Below are positions 25,033-34,743 of a DNA stretch of 64,000 nt, in pieces. The first letter of the stretch is position 1; every line of letters starts with the position of its first letter. Both the position numbers and the translations under genes were made by a program. Under the pieces are notes generated by a model that was not told the origin of the DNA, searched no databases, and worked only from the letters and a program-made list of their open reading frames with translations. The DNA is from Paraplanobispora takensis (GTDB lineage Bacteria > Actinomycetota > Actinomycetes > Streptosporangiales > Streptosporangiaceae): NCBI RefSeq assembly GCF_016863195.1, contig NZ_BOOK01000040.1, positions 62,001-126,000 of the forward strand, written 5' to 3'.

Positions 25033-26394
25033 TCATGCGGCTCCGCCGCCGTACTTCTTCTTCAGCTTCTTCAGCTTCTTCCTGGCCTCCGGCGCCGGCT
25101 CGACCTTCGCCTTGGGCTTGACCGTCGGCTTCGGCTTCACCGTGGGCTTCGGCTTCACCGTGGGCTTCGGCTTCACCGTGGGCTTCGGCTTCACCGCGGG
25201 CGTGGCGGCGGGCACGCAGGTGTTCAGCAGCACCGAGACGGTGCCGGAGGTGTAGCCCGTCACCGCCAGGTCGGTCCTGCCGTCACGGTTGAAGTCGCCC
25301 GTCACGGTCCGCGCCGGGTCGCCTCCCGCGGCGAACCGCACGGCCGCCCCGAAGGTGCCGTCGCCGTTGCCCGGCAGCACCGACACCGTTCCGGGCATGC
25401 CCGTCTCCGCGACCATCAGGTCGGGCCTGCCCTCGCCGGTGACGTCGCCCACGGCGGGGCTCCCGGCCGGTACGCCCGTGACGTGGACGCCGGAGGCGGT
25501 GAAGGCCGCGTTGCCGGAGTTGAAAAGCACCGAGACTCCCCCGTCGAGCGTGGTCGCGACCAGGTCGGTGTCGCCGTCGCCGTCGGCGTCGCCGGCGGTG
25601 ACCTGCGTGGCGCTCACCCCCGGGGCGGCGTCGAGGCGGGAGCCCAGGGCGCCGTTGCCGCCACCGAGCATCACCTGGACGGCGTTGCCCTTGACGAACG
25701 CCACGTCGAGGTGGTCGTCGCCGTTGAAGTCGCCCGCCACGGGTGAGAGATGGGTCCCCATGGTGCCCTGGAGGGAGCCCCGCGTGAAGGTGCCGTCGCC
25801 GGTGCCGGTCAGCACCTGGATGTGGCCCATGAGACCGCTGGTGGCGGCGTACACCAGGTCGGCGTCGCCGTCCTCGTCCATGTCGCCCGCCACGACGCCG
25901 TTGGGGGCGCCCGACGTCAGTGCGGAGACGGCCGGCCGGAAGGTGCCGTCACCGTTGCCGATGAGAACCGAGACACCTCCGGTTATCGCGTTGTCGTTCG
26001 CCACGGCCAGGTCGGTGTCGCCGTCGCCGTTGAAGTCGCCCGGGGCGACACCGGACGGGTTCGCCCCGGCCACGACGCCCGCGGCCGCCTGGAAGGTGCC
26101 GTCGGCCCTGCCGAGCAGCACCGACAGGGAACCGGCGCCGTAGCCGGCCGTGACGATGTCGCGCCTGCCGTCGCCGTTGAGGTCGGTCACGGTCAGGGCC
26201 TTCGGACCGGCGCCGACGGAATAGTCCGCCGCGGCGGCGAACCCGGGCGCCGTGCACCTCGCGGTGGCGGCGTACGCGGGTGCGGTGGCGGTGGCGGCCA
26301 CCAGGCCGCCGGAGGTGAGGGCGATCGCCGCCAGCAGCGAGGCGGCGCGGCGCGGGCCGGGCCGGCCGGACGGCGGCAGATGGGATGTGGTCAA
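25033..26394 (-). CDS. Secreted FG-GAP/VCBS beta-propeller protein with Lys-Pro tail
   Basis: The product is 453 residues from TTG 26394, which has GGAGGAG six bases upstream; upstream in-frame starts lie before the signal peptide and lack a site. The signal peptide ends near TAPAYAATA. Seven FG-GAP-type blades each carry a calcium loop (DLNGDGRRD, DFNGDGDTD, DMDEDGDAD, DFNGDDHLD, DADGDGDTD, DVTGEGRPD, DFNRDGRTD). They predict a seven-bladed extracellular propeller like that of integrin alpha. Tandem KPTVKP hexapeptides and the basic end KKLKKLKKKYGG follow. This tail could bind acidic cell-wall polymers. No enzymatic domain is present; the role is unknown. Confidence 0.85.
   Translation of the reverse strand: MTTSHLPPSGRPGPRRAASLLAAIALTSGGLVAATATAPAYAATARCTAPGFAAAADYSVGAGPKALTVTDLNGDGRRDIVTAGYGAGSLSVLLGRADGTFQAAAGVVAGANPSGVAPGDFNGDGDTDLAVANDNAITGGVSVLIGNGDGTFRPAVSALTSGAPNGVVAGDMDEDGDADLVYAATSGLMGHIQVLTGTGDGTFTRGSLQGTMGTHLSPVAGDFNGDDHLDVAFVKGNAVQVMLGGGNGALGSRLDAAPGVSATQVTAGDADGDGDTDLVATTLDGGVSVLFNSGNAAFTASGVHVTGVPAGSPAVGDVTGEGRPDLMVAETGMPGTVSVLPGNGDGTFGAAVRFAAGGDPARTVTGDFNRDGRTDLAVTGYTSGTVSVLLNTCVPAATPAVKPKPTVKPKPTVKPKPTVKPKPTVKPKAKVEPAPEARKKLKKLKKKYGGGAA
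25127..25198 (-). repeat. 18-bp tandem repeats encoding KPTVKP
   Basis: Four near-identical 18-bp units (forward strand GGCTTCGGCTTCACCGTG) plus degenerate flanks, near the 3' end of the FG-GAP gene. Length variation between strains is expected. Confidence 0.85.
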
Positions 26395-26559
26395 GGGAAG
26401 CTCCTCCGTGAGCCGTTGATGCCCGGCGCACGGCCCGTCCCGGGCCGTCCACGCCCCGGACGTGACTGCCTCCCATCGGCGGGTCCGGCTCCCAGGTGAG
26501 GAATAGCGCGGGGACACCGGCGGGGCGGCGGCCCCGGTGCCGCCCCGCCGGGACCGGTG

Positions 26560-27528
26560 TCAGCGGCCGGCCACGGCCTGCGGCGTCTGGCTGAGCTTGT
26601 CGGCGAACCACGCGATGGTGCGGCGCAGCCCCTCCTCGGCGTCCACCTGCGCCTTCCAGCCCAGCCGGGAGGCGGCCAGGGAGGTGTCCGGGCGCCGGAC
26701 GGCCGGGTCGTCGGCGGGGCGGTCGATGAACTCGATCGGCGAGGACGAGCCGGTCAGGTCGCGGACGGTCCCGGCCAGTTCGAGCATGGTCAGCTCCGCG
26801 GGGTTGCCGATGTTGACCGGGCCCTCGAAGTCGCTGCCGGCCATGGCGAGGATGCCCTCGGCCGTGTCGGCCACGTAGCAGATGGAGCGGGTCTGGGTGC
26901 CGTCCCCGGTCACGGTGATCGGCTCGCCGGACAGCGCCTGGCGGATGAAGGTGGGGATGGCCCGGCCGTCGTGGGGGCGCATCCTCGGCCCGTAGGTGTT
27001 GAAGATCCGCACGATCCCCGTGTCGGTGCCGTGCGAGTTGCGGTAGGCCGTGGTCAGCGACTCGGCGAAGCGCTTGGCCTCGTCGTAGACGCTGCGCGGC
27101 CCGACCGGGTTGACGTTGCCCCAGTAGCTCTCCTTCTGCGGGTGTTCCAGCGGGTCGCCGTAGACCTCGCTGGTGGAGGCCAGCACGAAGCGCGCGCCCT
27201 TCTCCCTGGCCAGGCCCAGGGCGTGCAGGGTTCCCAGGCTGCCCACCTTGAGCGTCTCGATCGGGTGCCGCAGATAGTCGACCGGGGAGGCGGCCGAGGC
27301 GAAGTGGAGCACCAGGTCGACGTCGCCGGGCACGTGGACGAATCCGGTGAGGTCGCACTCGACGAGCCTGAAGGCGGGACCGCCCATCAGGTGCGCGACG
27401 TTGTCGGGCGAGCCGGTGAGGAAGTTGTCCATGCAGATCACCTCCGTCCCCCGCTCCACCAGGCGCTCACACAGATAGGAGCCCAGGAAACCGGCTCCGC
27501 CGGTCACCACCGCGCGTCGTGCGTCCAT
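26560..27528 (-). CDS. UDP-glucuronate decarboxylase-like NAD-dependent sugar epimerase/dehydratase
   Basis: The product is 322 residues. The glycine motif is [13 protein letters not shown], the catalytic site Tyr148/Lys152 is in SVYDEAKRF, and [20 protein letters not shown] and [15 protein letters not shown] are stretches typical of UXS enzymes. These turn UDP-glucuronate into UDP-xylose; closely related dehydratases are an alternative. It is the last gene of the glycan operon; its ATG overlaps the stop of the upstream GT9 gene (TGATG). It likely supplies one activated sugar to the cluster's transferases. Confidence 0.85.
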   Translation of the reverse strand: MDARRAVVTGGAGFLGSYLCERLVERGTEVICMDNFLTGSPDNVAHLMGGPAFRLVECDLTGFVHVPGDVDLVLHFASAASPVDYLRHPIETLKVGSLGTLHALGLAREKGARFVLASTSEVYGDPLEHPQKESYWGNVNPVGPRSVYDEAKRFAESLTTAYRNSHGTDTGIVRIFNTYGPRMRPHDGRAIPTFIRQALSGEPITVTGDGTQTRSICYVADTAEGILAMAGSDFEGPVNIGNPAELTMLELAGTVRDLTGSSSPIEFIDRPADDPAVRRPDTSLAASRLGWKAQVDAEEGLRRTIAWFADKLSQTPQAVAGR

Positions 27529-28520
27529 CACACCTTCACCTCCAGCGATCTCAGTGCTGCGTCGAGGACCTCCGGCACGCCGATCCGCAACAGGCCGGGG
27601 TCGGTCTCTCCTCCATGGGGGTCTCCCGACGTCCCCGCCCACAGGGCGATGTGCGGGCCCGCCGGCGGCGGTCCCCACAGGGCGGGCGCGACCGGCCCGA
27701 ACAGCACCACCGACGGCGTGCCGTACGCGCTGGCCAGATGGGCCACCCCGGTGTCGCCGCAGACGACCAGGCGGGCGCGGGCCACCAGCGCGGCCAGTTC
27801 CCGCAGCCCGGTGCGCCCGGCCAGCACGCGCTCGCCGGGCAGGCCGGCCAGGGTCGCCACGGTCGCGGCGAGGTCCCGCTCGGCCGGCCCCCCGGTGACC
27901 ACCACCTCGTGTCCTGCCCGCCGCAGCCCGTCGATCACCTGGGCGAACCGCTCCGGCGGCCAGCGCCTGGCCGGGTAGGCGGCCCCCGGATGCACCACCA
28001 CGGGACCGCCGCGCGCCGCGCCGCCGTCCGGGCCGTAACCGTCCGCGCCGTCCGGACCGGAGCCGTCTGCTCCCGCGGGCTCGGACAGCCTCAAGTCGGC
28101 GGGGTCGGCCGGGATGCCGTACCAGCCGAGCAGGTCGCACCATCGCCGGACCTCGTGCGCGTCCTGCCGCCACGGCGGGCCGGGCACCTCGGGGAAGCCG
28201 GGGTGGGCGTGGGTGATGAGCCTTCCCGGGCGGGTACGGCGCAGCGCCTCGACGCTCTGCGGGCCGCGGCCGTGCAGGTTGACCGCGACCTCGGGTGAGT
28301 CGAACGGCACGGGGCCCGGCCCGGAGACGTCCAGCAGTTCGTCGGCCGCGCCGATCAGCGGCAGCAGGTCCGCCAGCGCGGCCGGGGCGGCCAGCACGAG
28401 CCGGTGGCCGGGGAAGGCCCGCCGCAGCGCCCGCAGCGCGGGCACCGCGGTGAGCAGGTCCCCCAGTGCCAGCCCGCGCAGGGCCAGCACCGCGGGACGC
28501 CCGTCCCCGCCGGTCCTCAC
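27528..28520 (-). CDS. Glycosyltransferase family 9 (heptosyltransferase-like), first copy
   Basis: The product is 330 residues. GT9 features are [20 protein letters not shown] at the N-terminus, [34 protein letters not shown], and [25 protein letters not shown]9 enzymes transfer heptose from ADP-heptose in Gram-negative lipopolysaccharide. With GmhA and HldE in the same operon, a heptosyl donor is plausible here too. It contains a low-complexity DG/GPDG insert. It begins with GTG 28520, 37 bases after the SDR gene. Confidence 0.88.
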   Translation of the reverse strand: MRTGGDGRPAVLALRGLALGDLLTAVPALRALRRAFPGHRLVLAAPAALADLLPLIGAADELLDVSGPGPVPFDSPEVAVNLHGRGPQSVEALRRTRPGRLITHAHPGFPEVPGPPWRQDAHEVRRWCDLLGWYGIPADPADLRLSEPAGADGSGPDGADGYGPDGGAARGGPVVVHPGAAYPARRWPPERFAQVIDGLRRAGHEVVVTGGPAERDLAATVATLAGLPGERVLAGRTGLRELAALVARARLVVCGDTGVAHLASAYGTPSVVLFGPVAPALWGPPPAGPHIALWAGTSGDPHGGETDPGLLRIGVPEVLDAALRSLEVKV

Positions 28521-28557
28521 CGCACCGCCGCCGTCCCGGTCCCGATCTCGCTCCCGG

Positions 28558-29238
28558 TCATGGCCACGAGGTCTCCGTGGAGGAGCAGACCAGCAGCTCC
28601 CTGATCTCGCAGCCCGCCGGCTGGCTGAGCGCGAACACGACGGTCGCGGCCACGTTCTCGGGCTTGTTGAGCTTGGCGTCGGGGCCCGGCTTGTACTGCT
28701 CGTCGCGGTCGTCGAAGAAGTGGGTGTGCATGCCGCCGGGGACCAGCAGCGTCACCCCCACCTGACCGGCCAGCTCGGTCGCCAGCGCCCGGGTGAAGCC
28801 GACCACGCCGAACTTGGAGGCGCAGTAGGCGGTGGCGTCGCTGACCGCCCGCAGGCCGAGGGTCGAGGCGCAGGTCACGACCCGCCCCCGGGAGGCGGTC
28901 AGGTACGGCAGGGCCGCGCGGACCACCGAGACGGTGCCGAACAGGTTGACCTGGACCACCCGCTCCCACCGGTCGGCGGGGACGTCCTCCAGGCGGCCGC
29001 AGGCGTCGATGCCCGCGGCGGTGACGACGCCGTCCAGTCCGCCGGCCCGCCCGGCCAGCTCGGTCACCGCCCGTTCGGCCTGCTCCCGGTCGGCCAGGTC
29101 GGCGATGACGTGGTCCATCCCGGCGGCGGGGGCGTTGACGTCGACGACCAGGGGCCGCCCGCCGGCCTTGGCCACGGCCTCGGCGGTGGCCAGGCCCAGG
29201 CCGGACGCGCCGCCGGTGATCAGGATGTTTCCGAGCAT
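28558..29238 (-). CDS. Short-chain dehydrogenase/reductase
   Basis: The product is 226 residues from ATG 29238 (AAAGGA upstream). Classical SDR motifs are NILITGGASGLGLATA at the N-terminus, Ser125 in TCASTLGL, and Tyr138/Lys142 in AYCASKFG. The end PAGCEIRELLVCSSTE follows the common SDR C-terminal pattern. Its place between HldE and GT9 suggests it oxidises, reduces or epimerises a sugar or NDP-sugar in the pathway, for instance a heptose 6-epimerase-like or keto-sugar step. The substrate is inferred from context only. Confidence 0.85.
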   Translation of the reverse strand: MLGNILITGGASGLGLATAEAVAKAGGRPLVVDVNAPAAGMDHVIADLADREQAERAVTELAGRAGGLDGVVTAAGIDACGRLEDVPADRWERVVQVNLFGTVSVVRAALPYLTASRGRVVTCASTLGLRAVSDATAYCASKFGVVGFTRALATELAGQVGVTLLVPGGMHTHFFDDRDEQYKPGPDAKLNKPENVAATVVFALSQPAGCEIRELLVCSSTETSWP

Positions 29239-29325
29239 GATGTCCTTTCGGGGTCGTGCGGGAGAGGGGAGCACGGCGGGGCGCCGTCCGGGCGGCCGCG
29301 GTGGGAGCGGTTCATCGCGCTCCCC

Positions 29326-30831
29326 TCACAGCGCCGCGCGGGCGGCGGCGATCAGATCGGTGGTGGAGCGGCCGGGGACGAGCGGCAGGATCACGACCTC
29401 GCCGCCGGCCCGGCGCACCGTCTCGGTCTCCGGCAGGTCCGACTCGGCGTAGTCGCCGCCCTTGACCCACACGTCGGGCCGCAGGCGCTCGATCAGCGAG
29501 ATCGGCGTGTCCTCGTCGAAGACCGCGACGGCGTCCACGCACTCCAGCGCGCGCAGCACCTCGACCCGGTCCTCCTCCTTCACCACGGGGCGCCCGGATC
29601 CCTTCAGCCCGCGGACGGAGTCGTCGGAGTTGACGCAGACGATGAGCGCGTCCCCCAGCGCCCTGGCCCGGCGCAGCAGGCTGACGTGACCGGCGTGCAG
29701 CAGGTCGAAGCAGCCGCCGGTGGCGACCAGCCGGCCCCCCTCGGCGCGGACGGCCTCGGCCAGCTCCAGGGGCGTGCGCGGGCGCTCGCCCAGCTCCGGC
29801 GGGAGGAACCGCCCGCCGTCCTCCCCGGCGGCAGGCCGTCCGCCCGTCTCCAGGAGGAACCGCTCCCGCGGCCCGCAGGCGGACAGCCGGACGGCGGCGG
29901 CCCCGCCGTCCCGCACGAAGCCGGTGGCCGCCTCGACCGCGTGCCTGACGGCCTCCTCGGCCCTGGCGCCCCCGCCCAGCGCCAGGGCGGCGGCGCCGGC
30001 GAAACGGTCGCCCGCCCCGCACGGGTCCGCGCCCGTCACGGGGAAGGGCGGGGCGATCTCCAGGAGCCGCTCTCCCCGCCGCGCGAGCACGGCGCCGCGC
30101 GCGCCCAGGGTGATGGCCACGGCTTCGACGTCCAGGTCGTGCAGCAGGCGGCGGGCCGCCTGCTCGGGCGAGCCGTACGATCCGGCGCACAGCAGCCGGG
30201 CCTCGGCCTCGCTGGGGGTGACGAGCGCGCAGCCGGGGATCGGGGCCCGGCCGCGCGGATGCGGGTCCCACACCAGCGGCGCGGTCGCCTCGGCCAGCGC
30301 GCCGCGCATGACCTCCACCGTTCCCAGGCCGTAGTCGGAGGCCAGGATCGCGCCCGCGCCCCGGATCGCCGCGATCGCCCGCCGCAGCTCGGAGCCGCTC
30401 CCGCGGGCCCCGGGCACGTACGGCGCGGACCCGAGGCGGGAGGCGGTCCCGCGCGGCCGGTGGCCGTCCGCGACGGTCACGGCCCGGCCCTCACCGGTGT
30501 CGAGCCGCAGCAGCGTCTGGCCGCGTGCCCGGATGCGGGTCTTGGTGGGGGTGCCGCCGCTCAGCGGCAGCCGTACGACCTCCACCCGGCCGGACAGCAG
30601 CTCCCGCAGGCGCCGCCCGGACTCGTCGTCGCCCGCGGCGGTGACCAGGACCACCTCGGTGCCGGCGGCGGCCGCCAGCAGGGCGGCCAGGCCCGCCCCG
30701 CCGGGGCGGCTGTTCTCCCTGGCCCCGGCCACGACGGGGACGGGCGCGTCCGGGCAGAGGCGATCCGCCTCGCCTTCGACGTCCACGTCGAGCAGGGTGT
30801 CGCCGACGACCACCAGGGGGCCCGGCCTCAT
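29326..30831 (-). CDS. hldE: Bifunctional heptose-7-phosphate kinase / heptose-1-phosphate adenylyltransferase
   Basis: The product is 501 residues. The first 320 residues are a PfkB-type sugar kinase with the anion hole DPCGAGDRFAGAAALALGGG near residue 272. The last 140 residues are a nucleotidyltransferase with ATGGCFDLLHAGHVSLLRRA (HxGH near 380) and KGGDYAESDLPE. This is the fused HldE (RfaE) arrangement that makes ADP-glycero-manno-heptose from heptose-7-phosphate, together with GmhB. The fusion is best known from Gram-negative lipopolysaccharide pathways. ATG 30831 overlaps the gmhA stop by four bases, so the two are coupled. Confidence 0.92.
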   Translation of the reverse strand: MRPGPLVVVGDTLLDVDVEGEADRLCPDAPVPVVAGARENSRPGGAGLAALLAAAAGTEVVLVTAAGDDESGRRLRELLSGRVEVVRLPLSGGTPTKTRIRARGQTLLRLDTGEGRAVTVADGHRPRGTASRLGSAPYVPGARGSGSELRRAIAAIRGAGAILASDYGLGTVEVMRGALAEATAPLVWDPHPRGRAPIPGCALVTPSEAEARLLCAGSYGSPEQAARRLLHDLDVEAVAITLGARGAVLARRGERLLEIAPPFPVTGADPCGAGDRFAGAAALALGGGARAEEAVRHAVEAATGFVRDGGAAAVRLSACGPRERFLLETGGRPAAGEDGGRFLPPELGERPRTPLELAEAVRAEGGRLVATGGCFDLLHAGHVSLLRRARALGDALIVCVNSDDSVRGLKGSGRPVVKEEDRVEVLRALECVDAVAVFDEDTPISLIERLRPDVWVKGGDYAESDLPETETVRRAGGEVVILPLVPGRSTTDLIAAARAAL

Positions 30832-31493
30832 CCGCGCACTCCTTCCAGCTGCTCCTGCCGTGTCCCCTCCGGTGTCTCCCCCCGTGTCTGTCGCCGCGGC
30901 TCGCGGGGCACCGGCCTCAGCTGCTCCGTCTCCTCCGGCGCGTGCCCGCACGCGGCCTCCAGCGCGGCGCAGAGCATGTGGATCACGGCGAGGTGGACCT
31001 CCTGCACGGTCGCGGTCTCCCCGGCGTCGATCGGCAGGGCGTCGTCGCACATCTCGGCCAGCGGGTTGGGCGCCGGGCCGGTCAGCGCCCAGGTCGTGAC
31101 GCCGACCTCGCGGGCGGCCATCGCCGCGGCCAGCACGTTCGGGCTGGTCCCGCTGGTCGACAGGCACAGCAGGACGTCGCCCGGCCTGCCGTGCGCCCGC
31201 ACCTGGCGGGCGTAGATCTCCTCGACGCCGAAGTCGTTGCCGATGGCGGAGACGGTCGAGGTGTCGGCGTGCAGCGGGATGGCGGCGTACGGGCGGCGGT
31301 CGTCGCGGAAACGGCCGACCAGCTCCGCGGTCAGGTGCTGGGCCTCGGCGGCCGAGCCGCCGTTGCCGCAGGCGAGCAACCTGCCCCCGCCGGCGAGCAC
31401 GGCCGCGAGTTTGCGGCCCCAGGCGGAGATCGTCGGAGTGTCGGCGTCCACCGCGGCGAGCGCGGCACGCAGGCGTGACAGGTGCGGATGCAT
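30828..31493 (-). CDS. gmhA: Sedoheptulose-7-phosphate isomerase
   Basis: The product is 221 residues, a SIS fold. LLACGNGGSAAEAQHLTAEL holds the catalytic Glu50; LCLSTSGTSPNVLAAA is the phosphate loop; EVHLAVIHMLC carries a likely catalytic His172. It converts sedoheptulose-7-phosphate to manno-heptose-7-phosphate, the first step to nucleotide-activated heptose. A 30-residue Glu/Arg/Pro-rich tail extends beyond the usual length. Three bases separate it from the upstream glycosyltransferase gene. Confidence 0.92.
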   Translation of the reverse strand: MHPHLSRLRAALAAVDADTPTISAWGRKLAAVLAGGGRLLACGNGGSAAEAQHLTAELVGRFRDDRRPYAAIPLHADTSTVSAIGNDFGVEEIYARQVRAHGRPGDVLLCLSTSGTSPNVLAAAMAAREVGVTTWALTGPAPNPLAEMCDDALPIDAGETATVQEVHLAVIHMLCAALEAACGHAPEETEQLRPVPREPRRQTRGETPEGTRQEQLEGVRG

Positions 31494-31496
31494 GGT

Positions 31497-32705
31497 TCAG
31501 CCTCCGGCCGTGACGATGATGCGGTTGCGGTCGTGATCGCGCCGACCGGCGATCACGTCGAGATACACGGCCTCGGTTCGCTCGGCGATCCGGGGCCAGC
31601 CGTACAGGTTCCTGGCGCGGCGCTCGCCCGCGGCCCCGATGGAGGCCCGCAGGTCCGGGCGGTCCAGCAGGTCGCGCAGCGCCCGGGCCAGGGCGCGCGG
31701 ACGGCGGGGCGGGACCAGCGTGCCCCAGCCCGCGACCGTGTCGAGGTGGCCGCCGACGGCGGAGGCCACCACGGGCACGCCGCAGGCCATGGCCTCCACC
31801 GGCACGATGCCGAACGGCTCGTACCAGGGCACGGTGACCACCACGTCGGCCGAGCGCATGAGGGCCGGCACGCCGGCGCGGCCGACGCTGCCCACCAGGC
31901 TGACCCGGTCCGACAGGCCGTGCGAGGCGGCCAGGGCGGCCAGGCGCCGGCTCTCCTCGTCGTCCTGGGCTCCTCCGGCGATGACCAGTTCGGTGCCGGG
32001 CAGGTGGCGCAGGGCCTCCACGACCGTGCCGATCCCCTTGCGGGGGACCATGCGGCCGATGCTGAGGATGCGGTGCCGCTCCCCGCGGGGGGCGACGGGA
32101 CCGTCCGGGCGGAAGTGGCCGAGGTCGACTCCGCACGGCACGACCGCGATCCGCTCGCCCGGCACGCCCATGGCCAGCAGCTCGTCCACCTCGTCGCCGC
32201 AGGTGGCCACGACGGCCCGGGCCCGCCGGCCGATCCTGGTCTCCATGTCGATCCGCTCGCGCGGGCTGGTGTCGGCCGACCCCTGCCAGCGGCGCTTGAC
32301 CGTGCCCAGGGCGTGGAAGGTCTGCAGCACCGGCACCCCGAGGCCGCGCGCGGCCCCGAGCGCGGCCACGCCGCTCATCCAGAAGTGGGCGTGCGCGACG
32401 TCGGGCCGCCACCTGGCCCAGCGCCGCCGCAGGTGCTCGGCGAAGGCGGGCATGTACGGCAGCAGCAGGTCCTTGGAGACCGGCACGGCCGGCCCCGCCG
32501 GGACGTGCTCTACCGTCACGCCGGGATGCATCTCCACGACGTCGGGCACGTCGCGATCGTCGCGCCGGGTGTAGACCACGACCTCGTGCCCCCGGTCGGC
32601 CAGGGCCGAGGCCAGGGCCGCGACGTGCACGTTCTGGCCGCCGGCGTCGACCCCGCCGACGGCGGCCAGCGGGTTGGCGTGCTCGGATACCAGAGCGATC
32701 CTCAT
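31497..32705 (-). CDS. Glycosyltransferase family 4
   Basis: The product is 402 residues. GT-B fold features are RIALVSEHANPLAAVGGVDAGG at the N-terminus (glycine loop), HAHFWMSGVAALGAARG, the nucleotide-binding LSIGRMVPRKGIGTVVEAL, and the EX7E motif EPFGIVPVEAMACGVPVVAS. It resembles the sucrose-synthase/MshA branch that uses UDP- or GDP-sugars with retention. ATG 32705 overlaps the upstream stop by four bases. Acceptor and donor are unknown. Confidence 0.9.
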   Translation of the reverse strand: MRIALVSEHANPLAAVGGVDAGGQNVHVAALASALADRGHEVVVYTRRDDRDVPDVVEMHPGVTVEHVPAGPAVPVSKDLLLPYMPAFAEHLRRRWARWRPDVAHAHFWMSGVAALGAARGLGVPVLQTFHALGTVKRRWQGSADTSPRERIDMETRIGRRARAVVATCGDEVDELLAMGVPGERIAVVPCGVDLGHFRPDGPVAPRGERHRILSIGRMVPRKGIGTVVEALRHLPGTELVIAGGAQDDEESRRLAALAASHGLSDRVSLVGSVGRAGVPALMRSADVVVTVPWYEPFGIVPVEAMACGVPVVASAVGGHLDTVAGWGTLVPPRRPRALARALRDLLDRPDLRASIGAAGERRARNLYGWPRIAERTEAVYLDVIAGRRDHDRNRIIVTAGG

Positions 32706-33736
32706 ACGACTGCCTCCTTGGGTGCGGCCACGCGACGGACCTCCTCGACGACCCGTTGACTGGGCACCGACGACAGACAGGGATGACCGGGCACGGGGCA
32801 GACCCTGGCCCGGGTGCCCCGGCACGGGGCGTTCTGATCTCCCAGCACCGCGGAGCGCACGCCGTACGGCGCCCAGCGTGCGGCGGGGACGACCGGGGCG
32901 AAGAGGCTGACCACGGGAGTGCCGACCGCGGCGGCCAGGTGCGCGGGGCCGGTGTTGGCCGCCACGACCGCGCCCGCCCCGTCGAGCACCGCCGCCAGCT
33001 CCGCCATGGTCGTGCCGCCGCCCAGGTCGGGCGCGTCCCCGGCCGCGGCGATCCGCGCGGTCAGCTCGCGCTCGCCCGGACCGCCGGTCACCACGACCCG
33101 CTCCCCCGCGGCCGACAACTCCGCCGCCAGCCTGATCCAGCTCTGGGCGGGCCAGGCCCTGGCGGGCGCCGACACGCCGGGGTGGAGGACCACGTAGCCG
33201 GGCGGCCCGGTCAGGTGCCCCACCTCGGGCAGCGGGCGCCGTACGGCCAGGCGGCCGTCGTCGCCCGGCGGCAGGCCGAACCCGGCCTGCGCGGCCAGGC
33301 CGAGCATGCGCTCGGCCTCCGGGACGTCCGCGTCCTCGTCGACGACGCGGCGCACGTCGAGCAGCGAACCGGGGTAGTCGGTGCTGATCGCGCTGATCCT
33401 GGGCACGCCCGCCAGCCGCAGCAGCAGGGCGAGCGGGAGCGGCGACTGGTGGAAGGAGGTCAGGATCAGCGCCTGCTCCGGAGCCAGCCGCCGCACGTCC
33501 TCGACGAGGCGCGCGATGTGGGCCTCGTTCACCGGGGGCGGTTCGGGGTCGATCCACGGCGTGCGCCATTCGAGCACCCGGGACACGCCCGGCAGCAGCT
33601 CGCCCGCCGCCCGGCCGTGCGGCCCCGCCAGGAGCACGACCTCCCGCGCCCCGGCGGCCACCGCCCGGATCGCCGGCCCCGCCAGCAGGACGTCACCGGC
33701 GTTGTCGACGCGCGCCACGAGGACGGTGCCGATCAC
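32702..33736 (-). CDS. Glycosyltransferase family 9 (heptosyltransferase-like), second copy
   Basis: The product is 344 residues from GTG 33736, overlapping the upstream stop (GTGA). GT9 motifs are VLVARVDNAGDVLLAGPAIR, VVLHPGVSAPARAWPAQSW, VVVTGGPGERELTARI, and ANTGPAHLAAAVGTPVVSLF. A cysteine-containing stretch near the end (NAPCRGTRARVCPVPGHPCL) resembles the conserved Cys-rich loop of some heptosyltransferases. It is moderately similar to the other GT9 in this operon, suggesting two successive heptose transfers. Confidence 0.88.
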   Translation of the reverse strand: MIGTVLVARVDNAGDVLLAGPAIRAVAAGAREVVLLAGPHGRAAGELLPGVSRVLEWRTPWIDPEPPPVNEAHIARLVEDVRRLAPEQALILTSFHQSPLPLALLLRLAGVPRISAISTDYPGSLLDVRRVVDEDADVPEAERMLGLAAQAGFGLPPGDDGRLAVRRPLPEVGHLTGPPGYVVLHPGVSAPARAWPAQSWIRLAAELSAAGERVVVTGGPGERELTARIAAAGDAPDLGGGTTMAELAAVLDGAGAVVAANTGPAHLAAAVGTPVVSLFAPVVPAARWAPYGVRSAVLGDQNAPCRGTRARVCPVPGHPCLSSVPSQRVVEEVRRVAAPKEAVV

Positions 33737-34743
33737 CTGCGGACCCGCATTTCCCCGCGGAGGCGGTGCGCACAGGCCACCGGCGGAATGAGTGCGCTCG
33801 TGACGATCATCCGCCGGATCTCCTCCTTCGTGCGCGGCCCCGGGGCGATGCGCGCCCAGGCGAACTCGGCCGTGAGCAGTGCCCACGCCGTCCCCGCGGC
33901 GGCGGCGACCCGTCCCCTGCCCGTCAGGCCCGCCCCGATGGCGAGCAGGCCCGAGGCGGTGACGAGCGCGTGGCGGCGCAACCGGCCGGGCGCGCCGCCG
34001 AGGGCGGCCCGCCAGCCGGGACCGTGGACGCGCCGCATCAGCGCGTCGTCGGCGTTGCCGCGCTGGAAGCGCAGGCTGGCCCAGAACCCGTCGTCGCGGA
34101 CCGGGTGCCGGGTGAGGCGCTCGCCCCTGACCAGCCGGTAGCCCGCCGCCTGCACCCGCAGCGCGAGGTCGGCGTCCTCCCGGTAGGCCCGCGGGAAGCG
34201 CTCGTCGAACCCGCCGACCCGCTCCAGCGCGGCGCGGCGGTAGGCCATGTCCGCGGTGATCCACTCGGCGGTCGCCAGGCCGGCGGTGTTGCGCTCGGCG
34301 TCGGTGGGCCTGCGGTCGAGCGGGAGCGGGACCACGATGCGTCCCTGGCTGCCGCCCACCTCGGCGGGCAGGTCCTCCAGGTCGGCGCGGGCGGCCTTGT
34401 CCCAGCCGGGCTCGGGGATCACGTCGTCGTCGAGGAAGACGACCCACGGGGTCTCGGCCGCGCGCCATCCGGTGTTCCTGGCGGCGGCGGGTCCCCGGCC
34501 GCCGGAGCGCAGGATCCGCACCCGGCCGCCGGCCGCGCCGACCACCCCCAGGAGGTCGGCGTCGTCCTCCATCGCCGCGGGGGACACCACGGGCGGGCCC
34601 TCCGGAACCGCGGGCTCGTGCAGCGGGTCGATGATCGTGTCGGGGCGGTCGTCGACCACGATGACCTCGGTCCCGGGGTCGAGCGCCGCGAGGGTCGCGG
34701 CGAGCGTGGGACGGCCGATCGTCGGGATGACCACGGTGATCAT
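33733..34743 (-). CDS. Glycosyltransferase family 2
   Basis: The product is 336 residues. The GT-A fold is clear: TVVIPTIGRPTLAATLAAL, EVIVVDDRPDT, PAAARNTGWRAAETPWVVFL with the metal-binding DDD, and a ERFPRAYREDADLALR acceptor-side motif with the ED pair. It ends with one or two weak hydrophobic stretches that may attach it to the membrane. ATG 34743 overlaps the carbamoyltransferase stop by four bases. Confidence 0.88.
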   Translation of the reverse strand: MITVVIPTIGRPTLAATLAALDPGTEVIVVDDRPDTIIDPLHEPAVPEGPPVVSPAAMEDDADLLGVVGAAGGRVRILRSGGRGPAAARNTGWRAAETPWVVFLDDDVIPEPGWDKAARADLEDLPAEVGGSQGRIVVPLPLDRRPTDAERNTAGLATAEWITADMAYRRAALERVGGFDERFPRAYREDADLALRVQAAGYRLVRGERLTRHPVRDDGFWASLRFQRGNADDALMRRVHGPGWRAALGGAPGRLRRHALVTASGLLAIGAGLTGRGRVAAAAGTAWALLTAEFAWARIAPGPRTKEEIRRMIVTSALIPPVACAHRLRGEMRVRR

